Shown here in pieces: positions 45,304 to 55,186 of a stretch of 64,000 bases of DNA. The DNA comes from Labilibaculum euxinicum (GTDB taxonomy: Bacteria; Bacteroidota; Bacteroidia; Bacteroidales; Marinifilaceae), in contig NZ_WTCR01000001.1 of NCBI RefSeq assembly GCF_009795715.1, forward strand, positions 434,001 through 498,000, read 5' to 3'. Every line of letters starts with the position of its first letter. The first letter of the stretch is position 1. Below the pieces are notes generated by a model, which was not told the origin of the DNA, made no database searches, and saw only the letters and a program-made list of their open reading frames with translations. Position numbers and translations under genes: made by a program.

Positions 45304-46491
45304 CTAATACAAAAAGCCGAACAACCAAAGAGGTATTTTATTTCCCTCTCCACGTTCTATCATATCGGCAGCAATAAAAAAGTCTTCTGTTCTAAATTTC
45401 GATTCAGACGTATCATCACTACCTGTAATTTCAAAATTAAATTTATCATTCACTAAAAAATGACCTCTGTCGGTGCTTGTAATGCTTCTGTTAGGTCCCA
45501 CCTGATTGTAAAAGAAAGTTTCCCTTAGATTACTTTCATTTACATTTTCCGGTGCAATTGCATATAATAAATTCGTATTGTGCAGATAAACTTTATTTGG
45601 TTTCTTCGACGCATCGTTAAAACTCCCCTGAGAATTCAACAAACGAATTAATCTGGCATTCTTTAAATACTTCAAATAATTCATAATTGTAGCTCTGGAT
45701 GTTTCTACATCGTTTGCCAGCTTACTTACATTTGGTTGAAAAGGAACATTACAGGAAATAATATACAGAAGTTTCTTTAACTTGGACAGGTATTTTAGTT
45801 CAATTTGGTTTAAGTAAGTGATATCAAATTCTAAAATCAAATTGATCATCTTCAAAAGATTATCCATAAAGCTTTTCTCCTCCTGATAACAAGGATAATA
45901 TCCAAACCTCAGGTAATCATTAAAATAAGCTAACGGACGAACCTTGCCAAGAATTTCTTCAACAATGCCCTCATGATTCTCTAACAGTTCTTCCAGTGTG
46001 TAGCGAGTAAATTGATTTCCCGACTCGTAATTTAAAAATTCTCTAAAAGACAAGCCATTTAGGTAATAGACATTCACACAATTTTTCAAATCTTCATTCG
46101 TCTTAATGCGAAGAATAGATGAACCGGTAAAAATAATCTTCAAATCGGGATATTGCTCGTAACAAGTTCGCAGACCTTTTGCCCATTCCGGATATTTATG
46201 AATCTGATCCAGAAGTAATATTTTACCTCCTCTTTTGTAAAATTCATCGATAAAGGGAACCAATCCTTTCTCAGTAAAAAATAAATTATTTAGGTTGATG
46301 TATAAGCAACTCTTATCGTTGGCATGATGCTCACGAATATAATCCAGTAAAAAAGTTGTTTTCCCAACTCCTCTGGATCCTTTAATGGCTATCAAGCGCT
46401 GTGACCAATCAATTTCATCAGCCAACTCACGTCTAATGGTGCCTTTCTTATGCTTCAACAAACTATTATGAGTCTGTACTAAAGTGTTCAT
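45304..46491 (-). CDS. AAA_14/DUF4143 ATPase
   Basis: 395-residue ATPase. Walker A GSRGVGKTT (about 34-42), Walker B KILLLDQIHKYPEW (with His where many have Glu), sensor FTGSS and the C-terminal DUF4143 part (FYNQVGPNRSITSTDRGHFLVNDKFNFEITG and AADMIERGEGNKIPLWLFGF, listed as regions). Such proteins are abundant in anaerobic Bacteroidota in many copies; function unclear. A TAAATTTG box 20 bases upstream may serve as promoter. Possible co-transcription with nifJ (56-base gap) but no reason to link the functions. Confidence 0.85.
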   Translation of the reverse strand: MNTLVQTHNSLLKHKKGTIRRELADEIDWSQRLIAIKGSRGVGKTTFLLDYIREHHANDKSCLYINLNNLFFTEKGLVPFIDEFYKRGGKILLLDQIHKYPEWAKGLRTCYEQYPDLKIIFTGSSILRIKTNEDLKNCVNVYYLNGLSFREFLNYESGNQFTRYTLEELLENHEGIVEEILGKVRPLAYFNDYLRFGYYPCYQEEKSFMDNLLKMINLILEFDITYLNQIELKYLSKLKKLLYIISCNVPFQPNVSKLANDVETSRATIMNYLKYLKNARLIRLLNSQGSFNDASKKPNKVYLHNTNLLYAIAPENVNESNLRETFFYNQVGPNRSITSTDRGHFLVNDKFNFEITGSDDTSESKFRTEDFFIAADMIERGEGNKIPLWLFGFLY

Positions 46492-46511
46492 TTTCTGTCG
46501 AATTTACTTCG

Positions 46512-46519
46512 CAAATTTA
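46512..46519 (-). promoter_or_regulatory. -7 promoter box before the AAA ATPase gene
   Basis: TAAATTTG on the minus strand, 20 bases before the ATG; a TTG 21 bases further upstream could be the -33 element. Confidence 0.35.
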
Positions 46520-46714
46520 TAGAATAAAAGCGGCATTTTGCAATCTAGAGATTACAAAAAGCTTTTCTTTTTGCTATTTATACTTATTTAAAATAAGATA
46601 CCACAAATTGATAAGTTGCTAGGAATAAGAAAACTAAGCTCAAATACATTTTTAAAACTAGTCTTATTAATTTATGAAATTTCATTGTAAATTAACACTT
46701 TAAGTTTAACACAA

Positions 46715-46752
46715 AAAGAAAGGGCAATGACTGATATCATTACCCTTTTATA
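46715..46752 (-). terminator. Terminator of rho
   Basis: Minus strand AAAGGGTAATGA...TCATTGCCCTTT stem with T-rich tail, 22 bases after the rho stop. Confidence 0.85.
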
Positions 46753-46774
46753 TCTTTTTAACACAAAAAGCGAT

Positions 46775-48592
46775 TTACTTATCGTTCATTGAGATTAAAA
46801 ATTCTTCGTTCGATTTTGTTTTTCTTAAGCGATCCTGCAAGAATTGCATTGCCTCAATAGAGTTCATATCTGTCAGATAGTTTCTAAGAATCCAGATGCG
46901 GTTCAATTGATTTGGATCAAGAAGCAGATCATCACGACGAGTACTTGATGCTGTAATATCAATTGCCGGGAAAATTCGTTTGTTAGATAACTTACGATCT
47001 AACTGAAGCTCCATATTACCAGTTCCTTTAAATTCTTCAAAGATAACATCATCCATTTTAGAACCTGTATCAGTTAATGCTGTTGCTAAAATTGTAAGCG
47101 ATCCACCATTCTCAATATTTCTTGCCGCACCAAAGAAACGTTTTGGTTTGTGCAATGCATTAGCATCCACACCACCCGAAAGCACTTTACCTGAAGCAGG
47201 AGAAACAGTATTGTAAGCACGAGCCAATCTTGTTATTGAATCCAATAGAATTACAACATCATGACCACACTCAACCATTCGTTTTGCTTTCTCTAAAACG
47301 ATATTAGCAACACGAACATGACGTTCAGCCGGCTCATCAAAAGTAGATGAAATAACCTCAGCATTTACGCTTCGAGCCATATCGGTAACCTCTTCAGGAC
47401 GCTCATCGATCAACAAAATAATCATATAAGCTTCTGGATTGTTAGCTGCAATAGCATTGGCTATCTCTTTCAAAAGAACAGTTTTACCTGTTTTTGGCTG
47501 TGCAACAATCAGTCCTCTTTGTCCTTTACCAATTGGAGCAAACATGTCAACAAGACGTGTTGACATTGAATTCATTCCTTTTCCTGTCAAATTAAATTTC
47601 TCATCCGGGAATAAAGGTGTCAAATGATCAAAAGGTACACGATCCCGTATTACCTCAGGTAGTCTGCCGTTAATCTTTGCAACTTTAATTAATGGAAAAT
47701 ACTTCTCACCTTCTTTCGGCGGACGAATTGTTCCATTAACAGTATCTCCGGTTTTTAAACCGAATAATTTGATTTGCGACTGCGACACATATATATCATC
47801 GGGAGAATTTAAATAATTGTAATCCGACGAACGCAGGAAACCATAGCCATCAGGCATAATTTCCAAAACACCCGAATTGTCAATTATTCCATCAAACTCA
47901 AACAATTTCTCTTTCTCACGTTTCTCAAAACGTTTTCTACTTGGATTCTCTTGTCTTTCCGTCTTCTCTGACTTCTCTGGTTTATCAGACACTTCCCGGC
48001 CTTCTGTTTTCACCAGCTCTTCAGCAACATCCGCCCCCTCAGGCTTATCCTGACGCTCTGGTTTATCCTGACGTTCTGTTCTTGGCGGTCTTGGTGGTCT
48101 AGCAGGTCTCGGTGGCCTTGCAGATCTTTCGCTTCTCTGTGCATTTTCATTTGCAACAGGAGGCACTGAAACTGAGGTTTGTGATTGCTCTTCCATTTTC
48201 TCCTCAACAGGAGTACTTTCAGCTTTTTCAACAACCGGTCTTGTTCCTCGTATGGGTTTTCTTGGGGCGTCTTTTGGTGCTGTATCTTCTTCTTGAGTAG
48301 TCTCATTACTTACAGCATCCCTAACTGGTTGTTCCGGCTTTTTTCTTTTGTGCAGAAGCGATCTGGATCGCCCTTCATCGGCCTTACTATCTCCCATTGG
48401 ACTCTTAGGTCTTTTTAGGGGAGTCTTTTTTTCTGGTGTTTTTCTTTCAGAAGCTACAATTGCCTGTTGATCAAGGATTCTGTAAATTAAATCCTGTTTC
48501 TTAAAAGACTCAATTTTTTTAACATTGAGTTCTTTAGCGATTTCTCGTAATTCAGGCACAAGCTTCTTGTTTAATTCAAGAATATCGTACAT
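46775..48592 (-). CDS. rho: Transcription termination factor Rho with long insertion
   Basis: 605-residue hexameric RNA helicase that ends transcription. N-terminal Rho_N helix bundle ([22 protein letters not shown]...), a low-complexity insertion rich in Arg, Pro, Glu and Lys (about residues 50-225), the cold-shock RNA-binding domain ([22 protein letters not shown]) and the ATPase with [26 protein letters not shown] and [11 protein letters not shown]. coli Rho has 419 residues; the extra length is all in the charged insertion, typical of Bacteroidota. Divergent from rpoD. Confidence 0.95.
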   Translation of the reverse strand: MYDILELNKKLVPELREIAKELNVKKIESFKKQDLIYRILDQQAIVASERKTPEKKTPLKRPKSPMGDSKADEGRSRSLLHKRKKPEQPVRDAVSNETTQEEDTAPKDAPRKPIRGTRPVVEKAESTPVEEKMEEQSQTSVSVPPVANENAQRSERSARPPRPARPPRPPRTERQDKPERQDKPEGADVAEELVKTEGREVSDKPEKSEKTERQENPSRKRFEKREKEKLFEFDGIIDNSGVLEIMPDGYGFLRSSDYNYLNSPDDIYVSQSQIKLFGLKTGDTVNGTIRPPKEGEKYFPLIKVAKINGRLPEVIRDRVPFDHLTPLFPDEKFNLTGKGMNSMSTRLVDMFAPIGKGQRGLIVAQPKTGKTVLLKEIANAIAANNPEAYMIILLIDERPEEVTDMARSVNAEVISSTFDEPAERHVRVANIVLEKAKRMVECGHDVVILLDSITRLARAYNTVSPASGKVLSGGVDANALHKPKRFFGAARNIENGGSLTILATALTDTGSKMDDVIFEEFKGTGNMELQLDRKLSNKRIFPAIDITASSTRRDDLLLDPNQLNRIWILRNYLTDMNSIEAMQFLQDRLRKTKSNEEFLISMNDK

Positions 48593-48906
48593 AAATGATA
48601 TATTAATATTTTTCGGGTGATTTTTTTAGATAGAAATTGTTTTGAACAATTGGGAACCTGATCTTTCGACCTCTAAATGAGAAGAATTAATCTGAATTCA
48701 ATTGCAATATTACGGAATTAGTTATAAATCACAAAAAATAAATGATTTTATTATTCAAATTGATGCCTGAAGTCGCTATATAAGTTTATTAATCTCAAAA
48801 TAAACCTCTTGAAAGTACCACAAATTTCTTTTTCAAAATGATTTTGCTATATTTAAATATAAACGAGAATAGTCAACTCGTATATAAATACCATTCAAAA
48901 CCCACT
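48593..48906. other. Divergent spacer rho / rpoD
   Basis: 314 bases without a gene; contains the probable rpoD promoter at 48825-48855. No box found for rho. Confidence 0.5.
48825..48855 (+). promoter_or_regulatory. Probable promoter of rpoD
   Basis: TTTC (48825-48828), 19 bases, TATATTTA (48848-48855): one mismatch in each Bacteroidota promoter box, correct spacing, 51 bases before the ATG. Confidence 0.4.
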
Positions 48907-49773
48907 ATGAGACAGCTAAAAATTACTAAACAGGTAACCAATAGAGAAACTCCGTCACTGGACAAGTACCTTCATGAAATTGGGAAAGTCGATCTTATTT
49001 CTGCAGAGGAAGAGGTTCAACTTGCCAGAGAGATCAAAAAAGGTAATAAAAAAGCTCTGGATCGACTTATTAAATGCAATCTACGTTTTGTTGTTTCCGT
49101 ATCAAAGCAATATCAAAACCAAGGCCTTAGTCTGCCCGATTTGATTAATGAAGGAAACTTAGGACTAATTAAAGCGGCTCAAAGATTTGATGAAACCAGA
49201 GGTTTTAAATTCATATCATATGCTGTTTGGTGGATTAGGCAATCCATTTTGCAGGCATTGGCCGAGCAAGCCCGAATTGTTCGCCTGCCGTTAAACAAAA
49301 TTGGTTCTATTAACAAAATCAACAAAACATTCGCTCAATTGGAACAGGAGTATCAGCGGGAACCTTCACCTGAAGAAATTGCTACCATACTGGAAATGAG
49401 TCCAAAAGATGTAAAAGAAGCACTTAAGGCTTCAGGAAGACACATCTCTATGGATGCTCCTATAAACCCTGATGAAGAGAATACTCTTTACGATATATTG
49501 CTTAGCAATGATGAAATTAGTCCGGATAAAAAGCTAATTCGGGACTCACTTCGCAAAGAAATTGACCGATCTTTATCAACACTTTCAAAAAGGGAGGCTG
49601 CGATTATTAGATTGTATTTTGGATTAAATGAAAAGCCACCATACTCTCTCGAAGAAATTGGAAAAGAATTTGGCTTAACGCGGGAACGTGTTCGCCAGAT
49701 TAAAGAGAAGGCAATCAAGCGAATGAAGACAACATTTAGAAGCAAAATACTAAAAACTTATTTAGGAGAATAA
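48907..49773 (+). CDS. rpoD: Primary sigma factor, short Bacteroidota form
   Basis: 288-residue sigma-70 that directs housekeeping transcription. It starts [20 protein letters not shown] and goes directly into region 1.2; region 1.1 and the non-conserved insertion are missing as in this phylum. Region 2: [36 protein letters not shown]; region 3 follows; region 4 helix-turn-helix: [23 protein letters not shown]. The frame is open 23 codons upstream, but length and the MRQLKITK start of relatives fix ATG 48907. Confidence 0.95.
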   Translation: MRQLKITKQVTNRETPSLDKYLHEIGKVDLISAEEEVQLAREIKKGNKKALDRLIKCNLRFVVSVSKQYQNQGLSLPDLINEGNLGLIKAAQRFDETRGFKFISYAVWWIRQSILQALAEQARIVRLPLNKIGSINKINKTFAQLEQEYQREPSPEEIATILEMSPKDVKEALKASGRHISMDAPINPDEENTLYDILLSNDEISPDKKLIRDSLRKEIDRSLSTLSKREAAIIRLYFGLNEKPPYSLEEIGKEFGLTRERVRQIKEKAIKRMKTTFRSKILKTYLGE

Positions 49774-49794
49774 TATTTATTTTAGGGTGAAAAG

Positions 49795-49845
49795 AAAGGA
49801 TAAGAACAGATGGTGAATTTTCATTTACCTCCTCTTATCCTTTTT
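49795..49845 (+). terminator. Terminator of rpoD
   Basis: AAAGGATAAG (49795-49804) pairs with CTTATCCTTT (49834-49843), 29-base loop, T6 tail. Confidence 0.6.
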
Positions 49846-49849
49846 TACT

Positions 49850-49857
49850 TATATTTG
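49850..49857 (+). promoter_or_regulatory. -7 promoter box of rpe
   Basis: TATATTTG matches TAnnTTTG, 31 bases before the rpe ATG; it immediately follows the rpoD terminator. Confidence 0.5.
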
Positions 49858-49888
49858 CGCCATATTTAAACGAAACGTAAACAACCAA

Positions 49889-50539
49889 ATGCAAACATTA
49901 ATTTCACCTTCACTGTTAGCTGCCGATTTCACAAATCTAAAGGCCGATATCGAAATGGTAAACAACAGTCAGGCCGATTGGTTTCACTTAGACATTATGG
50001 ATGGGGTTTTTGTACCTAACATATCATATGGTCTGCCTGTTGTAGAGCAAATAAACAAAATTGCTGAAAAACCGTTGGATGTTCATCTGATGATTATTGA
50101 TCCGGATAGATATGTTGCAGCTTTTAAAAAAGCCGGCGCTGACATTCTAACAGTTCATTACGAAGCTTGCACTCATCTTCACCGTACTATTCAGAACATT
50201 CACAGTCAAGGAATGAAAGCCGGCGTATCACTAAACCCTCATACCCCGGTTTCTGTTTTAGAAGAAATTATTACTGATATTGATTTGGTTCTTTTAATGA
50301 GCGTAAATCCTGGTTTTGGCGGACAGAGTTTTATTGAGAACACTTATGCTAAAGTTGAAAAACTGGCTGAATTGATCAAAGAAAAAAATGCTTCTGTCGT
50401 AATTGAAATCGATGGAGGTGTGAATTTGGAAACAGGAAAAAAATTAGTTGAAGCCGGAGCCAATGCTTTGGTTGCCGGAAGTTTTGTTTTTGGAGCTAAT
50501 GATCCAAATCAAACAATATCCGACTTAAAAAAACTATAA
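49889..50539 (+). CDS. rpe: Ribulose-phosphate 3-epimerase
   Basis: 216-residue TIM-barrel metalloenzyme interconverting ribulose 5-phosphate and xylulose 5-phosphate. Motifs: PSLLAADFTNLKADIEMV, HLDIMDGVFVPNISYG (metal His/Asp), DVHLMI, MSVNPGFGGQSF, EIDGGVN and AGSFVFG. Works with the transaldolase-like enzyme at 23571 in the pentose phosphate pathway. Convergent with the gene at 50580 across a shared terminator. Confidence 0.97.
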   Translation: MQTLISPSLLAADFTNLKADIEMVNNSQADWFHLDIMDGVFVPNISYGLPVVEQINKIAEKPLDVHLMIIDPDRYVAAFKKAGADILTVHYEACTHLHRTIQNIHSQGMKAGVSLNPHTPVSVLEEIITDIDLVLLMSVNPGFGGQSFIENTYAKVEKLAELIKEKNASVVIEIDGGVNLETGKKLVEAGANALVAGSFVFGANDPNQTISDLKKL

Positions 50540-50544
50540 AATAC

Positions 50545-50582
50545 AAAAGACCAAATGCACACACATTTGGTCTTTCTTTTTA
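50545..50582. terminator. Bidirectional terminator between rpe and the 410-residue dehydrogenase
   Basis: Perfect twelve-pair stem AAAGACCAAATG/CATTTGGTCTTT (50546-50557 with 50564-50575), T-run on the right. It serves rpe; it partly overlaps the last codon of the leftward gene. Confidence 0.85.
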
Positions 50583-51812
50583 TACTTTCGCAACATCTTT
50601 CCCTTCCAAATACGCATGAAGATAAGCAAATTGAGGAGTCAGCCTGCCATCTTTTGCAATTGTTGCCCTCTCAATTATTCCATCCGAATCATCGTCTAAA
50701 AGGGCTTCATACACATTCTGATACAAAGCCTCTCCAAAATCAATTGATGAATCACGAGGTAATTCACCCGGTAAATTATCTACAGCCATAACTGTTACGT
50801 TTTTTTTATCCACGAAAGGAATTGCTTCTTCTTCGTTAAACCGATCATATCCATAAAACGACGAAGCAATTGTTGAAGCCCTCAATGTTGATGCAATTGG
50901 ACCATTTAAATCACAGCTTACATCGGCAATTACCGAAATTTTAAAATCATCTTCTTTGTAATCTTCCGGAATTAGAAATTTAGGCGATTTTGGATCCCAA
51001 TAATGGCAGGCAATAAATAAATCTGTCACTTTAGTAAAAGGCTTAAATATTGATCGGTACTGTTCCGGATTCTCGTAAAAATCCTTTAAATTAAATTCAC
51101 CTCTGTCTTTACGTTCCACATAATATTCAGGATCAATCCGACAAACAACAGGTTCGTTAAAACTTTCATGTAAAAATTGTTCCGGTGTAACCTCTTTCAA
51201 ATTTAAAACACGTAGGGTCTGCATTGCTCCCATGGCAACACGACCACCTCCGGTAATTAATATTTTTATGGGTTTTAAACTAACTTTTTTAAGATGTAAA
51301 TACATCTCCTCCATATCCTTGCAATAACTGGCTGGTGGCAAATCAAAAAAATCAGTACGCACACCGCGGGCTCTAAGTGCTTTATACGCTCCCACAACAC
51401 CAGCCCAATGACCAAATGCCACAAGCCTTTGGTGCTTGTTATCCGTTAAATATTCATAATCAATAAGAGTTATATTTCTTTTAATTATTTGTTGCAGCAA
51501 TTCACGATTGTAAAGCTGCTGTTTTGCTGTATGAGAAAAAAACAAATAGGTTTTATTTGGGATCAGAGTTGGAATAGAAACTTCCTTTACTCCAATCAAG
51601 ATATCACAATCTCGCAAATCATCCGTTAAAAAATATCCCTGCTCCCGATATTCCGAATCAGTAAAACAACGAATATCACTCGGCTGAATGAATATACTGA
51701 CATTAGGATATTTATTGAGAATTTGTAAGCCTGTTAGCGGTGGTATCGCAACTCTTCTGTCAGGTGGATTTTTAGTTTCCCGAAGGACTCCAATTCTAAT
51801 TCTTTTTTTCAT
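50580..51812 (-). CDS. Alanine/saccharopine dehydrogenase-like NAD(P) enzyme
   Basis: 410 residues. The N-terminal domain, KRIRIGVLRETKNPPDRRVAIPP, is of the AlaDh/PNT type shared by alanine dehydrogenase, transhydrogenase and LYS1 saccharopine dehydrogenase. A Rossmann segment, ILITGGGRVAMGAMQTLRV, follows at about residues 182-200; ADVSCDLNGPIASTLRAST is typical of the saccharopine-dehydrogenase-like branch. Bacteroidota relatives are usually labelled NAD(P)-dependent oxidoreductase; the substrate is not known. Confidence 0.8.
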   Translation of the reverse strand: MKKRIRIGVLRETKNPPDRRVAIPPLTGLQILNKYPNVSIFIQPSDIRCFTDSEYREQGYFLTDDLRDCDILIGVKEVSIPTLIPNKTYLFFSHTAKQQLYNRELLQQIIKRNITLIDYEYLTDNKHQRLVAFGHWAGVVGAYKALRARGVRTDFFDLPPASYCKDMEEMYLHLKKVSLKPIKILITGGGRVAMGAMQTLRVLNLKEVTPEQFLHESFNEPVVCRIDPEYYVERKDRGEFNLKDFYENPEQYRSIFKPFTKVTDLFIACHYWDPKSPKFLIPEDYKEDDFKISVIADVSCDLNGPIASTLRASTIASSFYGYDRFNEEEAIPFVDKKNVTVMAVDNLPGELPRDSSIDFGEALYQNVYEALLDDDSDGIIERATIAKDGRLTPQFAYLHAYLEGKDVAKV

Positions 51813-52123
51813 ACGATTCCTTATTTATATGCAAGTGTGTGATTTTATGCAGGTAATGAGTATTAAGATAATAATAAAAAGAACGATTATCCACATTCCA
51901 ACCGAATTGATTTACGAACATTCCAGATATCAAACTCTTTCGTTAGCAATTCCCGAACCTATTGTTTCCCACTATACATTATAAAAAGACCGTTAAGCAC
52001 TCTTTATTTGTAATTGATACTTAAGGTCTATCGATACAAACTTAAATTTAATACATATTCTAAAAGGTTTCTATGAAAAAATCATGTAAAATGTATGAAT
52101 TTTACTAATTTTACAACAATTCT
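51813..52123. other. Spacer between the dehydrogenase and ssrA
   Basis: 311 AT-rich bases. An open frame of about 98 codons (51688-51984) is mostly antisense to the dehydrogenase and not credible. TAATTTTA at 52106-52113 is a weak -7 box for ssrA. Confidence 0.45.
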
Positions 52124-52525
52124 GGGGCTGACGTGGATTTTGACAGCATGATGAATTAGTATGTAAGCATGTCGAGCGTTGTTATTCCAGCTCGTAAATA
52201 TCGGATATCAAACTTTTTAATTGGCGAAAATAACTACGCTCTTGCTGCTTAATCGAATAAAGTAGATTAATGCTTCATCACCACTCCAGGAGTGGAGACG
52301 AGACATCCAACTTATGGTTCCACCTTGTTCCGGTAAGTAATTGGATGCTATCAATTCAGGGTTAGTCTGCTTCAGGCTTTGGGGAGTAGGCGAAATTAAA
52401 AAGATAAGATAAAGTATCGGGTGTGCTTTCCCTAACTTTGTACGAAAATCAATAAATCACTACACATGTAGAAAGCCTATTGATCGCGTGTTTGGACCAG
52501 GGTTCGATTCCCTGCAGCTCCACCA
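52124..52525 (+). ncRNA. ssrA: tmRNA
   Basis: 402-base transfer-messenger RNA that rescues stalled ribosomes. 5' GGGGCTG pairs with 3' CAGCTCC and the encoded ACCA. The T arm is GACCAGGGTTCGATTCCCTG-like (about 52495-52515). The tag reading frame near 52224-52253 gives GENNYALAA then TAA, the form of Bacteroidota tags. A perfect terminator follows. Confidence 0.95.
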
Positions 52526-52545
52526 GAAGAACCTCAAACTTCATC

Positions 52546-52586
52546 AAAACCGCTCAAACCAAAAGGTTTGAGCGGTTTTCTTTTTA
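52546..52586 (+). terminator. Terminator of ssrA
   Basis: Perfect 15-pair stem, AAACCGCTCAAACC/GGTTTGAGCGGTTT core, loop AAAA, then CTTTTTAT. Confidence 0.95.
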
Positions 52587-52681
52587 TATTGCAATCAAGA
52601 AAAATTGAAAATAATTCTATTTTCTTTAAGCATTATCTTGAAATTACACCAATTAAAAATCAAAACATTCATTAAAGCAAT

Positions 52682-53500
52682 TTAGAAAAAAGCATTTTGA
52701 GGAATTGATTTAACAAGTTTCTTTTTCAGCTTATTTTCAGTGAATTTGTGCCGCCATTGTTTCACAGCATCTAATGTTGCGAATACTTTATTTTTATAAT
52801 ATTGCTTTATGTATTGCCATATTTTCTCAGAAGGATTTAACTCTTGCATGTATGGAGGGATTCGTATTAATCTAATATTCTCTGGTGTTGTGCAATGCTT
52901 AAAGGAATGAAAGCCAGTATTGTTAATTACCACTATCTTTAGTTCTGTTGGTTTGTATTGAGAGAATCGTTCTAAATATTTGTAGAAGATATCGCTGGAA
53001 ACGCCTTAAATTTCATAGACAAAAGAATCGCCATTCATAGGAGAGAAGCTTACATATAGGTAAGTATTCTTAAAAGCAAGTTGATATCTCACAACTGGCT
53101 TTATTCCTTTTATTGTTAAACATTTCCCAATAAGTGTCATTAAACCAAATCTGCTTTCATCTTGATAATATAAATTAACTGACTCATGCTTATCTTTATC
53201 AAGATTAATTCTATTTGAATGTAACCAATCAGGTAGTTTTTTAAAGACATCAATGGTCTGTTCGTTTTTTTTTGTAATGAGATTTTGTCGGAGTTTTAAG
53301 TTTGCACTTGAAGTGTTTAGTCATATAAGCTCTTAAACTATAATATTCAATATCAGTGTTATATGTTGATTTAACCCAAATTACAGCATCCCAATACACT
53401 CGCAATGGATTCTTAGAATCTGCACGCTTTTCTTTAAGTCAGTATGAATATCAGTTAATTACAAAAAAATATCCCATTTTGAAAAAATCAAGATGGGACA
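52682..53500 (-). mobile_element. Inactive IS630-type transposase gene
   Basis: Minus strand. Pieced frames give DIHTDLKEKRADSKNPLRVYW-like N-terminal, HFKCKLKTPTKSHYKK, NEQTIDVFKKLPDWL, NLYYQDESRFGLMTLIGKC, KNTYLYVSFSPMNGDSF, then a stop (TAA at 53008-53006), YLERFSQYKPTELKIVVINN, PPYMQELNPSEKIWQYIKQY. At least two frameshifts (near 53270 in a run of nine A, and near 53442) and one stop. The second catalytic Asp (usual V-D-N) is Asn in VINN, so it would be dead even if joined. No terminal repeats were found. It lies just after the tmRNA terminator. Confidence 0.8.
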
Positions 53501-53522
53501 TCTATTCTAAATATGACAATTT

Positions 53523-54776
53523 TCACATAAAATCGATACGTTCGATATCTTCCCATTTAAAGTTTTGGTATTCATCTTCATTTACAAAAATAATTACTCC
53601 CGCATTTTTATTGGAAACATCGGTTTGGTCGCCAAGATACAGCTTCATCCCATTTTTTAGTTCAACAAGACAGTAGTTGTATGCCATTGGTTTAATACTG
53701 CCAATATTTCTGAAAGGGATAGCAAATTCCAATTTATCATTTAAACCATTTAAAATTTCCGAATCCATTGCCTCATCTAAATCGTAAACAATTACTCCTT
53801 TATACGATTTACCTTCCTTTGTAACTAATGTACCAAACAACCTTTGCGATACCCTAAATTCAGATAAACAATCTGTATTTTTGGAAAGAGGAAGAATCTC
53901 TAAAGAAAGAAAGTGACTCCAGGGAAAATCTACTCTTCCAACATTAGGAATACTAACTATAATTCCTCTATTGTATTTATTAACATCATTCTCTCCGGTC
54001 AATTCGAACTGTCGTTCGGAATGCAAAGTAATGAGACTTCCATTTTCTGTTTTTTCAATTTTTTTTATTTTATCAAAAGAGATGGATACGTCTCCATCAC
54101 GGCTTCTTCCATCCAATTTATCTCCCAAAAGACGCTCATCGTGATCCCATTGAATAAAACCTGTAAACTCTCCTTTCGTTGTTGTAATCTTTCCATAAAT
54201 TGGGTCTCCAAAAGTCTCCATATGATCAGTAGGTGTTGTTTCAAAATTGACTATATCAATACGATCCCAATCAATTTTCAACAAGCCTAATTCCTGATCA
54301 ATGATCCAAACTTTTGTTCCCACATCATTTGAACCGCCGCTTAAGTTAATATACTTTCCATTTTTAAGTTCTAAACTTACCGATTCGCTTCCAGTTACAG
54401 ATATTGATTTTATATCGCCAAACCGACATTGAAATTTTCGATCGTAAACACTGGTTAAATTTCTCCTCTCATCATTAATTGTGACTTCGAAGCGATCCCA
54501 TGTTCTATTTCTACTGTATCTCTCTTCATTATTTTTAATTTTGGATTCCGGAAGGTATTTCAGGTACGGATTTTCTTCTTTGTCAGCATTAAACACATCT
54601 GTTAAAAACACCTCTTCATCATCCCAACGAATGGCACCCTTATACACATCACCATCAATTGTAGTGATACTACCGTATAAATAACATGGATATGTTTGAC
54701 CCAAAACAGAGTATGAGCCAAAAAACAGTTGAATTAGAAGAAAAAAGAATACGAGATTTTTTGCTAGACGATCCAT
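53523..54776 (-). CDS. Secreted protein with three GxI/KG beta repeats
   Basis: 417 residues from MDRLAKNLVFFFLLIQLFFG (ATG 54776; the frame opens 17 codons earlier but without a signal). Signal cleaved near VLGQ. The mature protein is three copies of a two-part repeat: YGSITTIDGDVYKGAIRWDDEE, YGKITTTKGEFTGFIQWDHDER and FGTLVTKEGKSYKGVIVYDLDE start each; LELKNGKYINLSGGSNDV, ITLHSERQFELTGENDV and VELKNGMKLYLGDQTDV are the second halves, each followed by a W/F-ED-I segment. Function unknown. The repeats resemble a segment of the 34787-35560 protein. Confidence 0.75.
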   Translation of the reverse strand: MDRLAKNLVFFFLLIQLFFGSYSVLGQTYPCYLYGSITTIDGDVYKGAIRWDDEEVFLTDVFNADKEENPYLKYLPESKIKNNEERYSRNRTWDRFEVTINDERRNLTSVYDRKFQCRFGDIKSISVTGSESVSLELKNGKYINLSGGSNDVGTKVWIIDQELGLLKIDWDRIDIVNFETTPTDHMETFGDPIYGKITTTKGEFTGFIQWDHDERLLGDKLDGRSRDGDVSISFDKIKKIEKTENGSLITLHSERQFELTGENDVNKYNRGIIVSIPNVGRVDFPWSHFLSLEILPLSKNTDCLSEFRVSQRLFGTLVTKEGKSYKGVIVYDLDEAMDSEILNGLNDKLEFAIPFRNIGSIKPMAYNYCLVELKNGMKLYLGDQTDVSNKNAGVIIFVNEDEYQNFKWEDIERIDFM

Positions 54777-54862
54777 ACTTCCTGATTTAAATTTATTGTT
54801 CTTTCCGCTCGTATGACGAATAGACACAACAAAAGTTACACAAGAAATAAATATATCTTCAG

Positions 54863-55150
54863 CTATTTTTTACGAAAAAGAACCTGAATGTTCTTTGATG
54901 ACTCTGAAGGAGTAAAAATCTGTATTAATTCCCAATCTGAATCATAGTCGGCGATGAGCTTTTTTAAATTATAGATCTTGAGTAATTTCTCTGTTATATC
55001 ATCTGATTTATCTGCCATTTCTTTGGATACATCCCAAGAAAATGATTCCAATCTAAAAAACACAGATATTTTCTTATTCGCAAGTTTAACTTCCACTTCT
55101 GCAACTTCATTATCATCACCAAGTGGTATTGGCACACATATTTCTCTCAT
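54863..55150 (-). CDS. Unknown 95-residue soluble protein
   Basis: I do not recognise this family. It has 95 residues, no signal or membrane segment, a beta-rich N-terminal half (VAEVEVKLANKKISVFFRLES) and a helical centre (DKSDDITEKLLKIYNLKKLIADYD), and ends with VLFRKK. It starts 36 bases after the last permease of the efflux operon and may be its last gene, or may have its own promoter. Confidence 0.55.
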   Translation of the reverse strand: MREICVPIPLGDDNEVAEVEVKLANKKISVFFRLESFSWDVSKEMADKSDDITEKLLKIYNLKKLIADYDSDWELIQIFTPSESSKNIQVLFRKK

Positions 55151-55186
55151 GAGTAAATGATTTAGAAGATTTATACCATATTGAGT

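Noticed and set aside
45249-45353. N-terminal extension of nifJ by 35 codons
   Set aside because: Overlaps the end of the ATPase gene and does not resemble PFOR; MAREKKFITCDGN is the normal start.
51688-51984. 98-codon frame before ssrA
   Set aside because: Largely antisense to the dehydrogenase gene, atypical composition, no start context.
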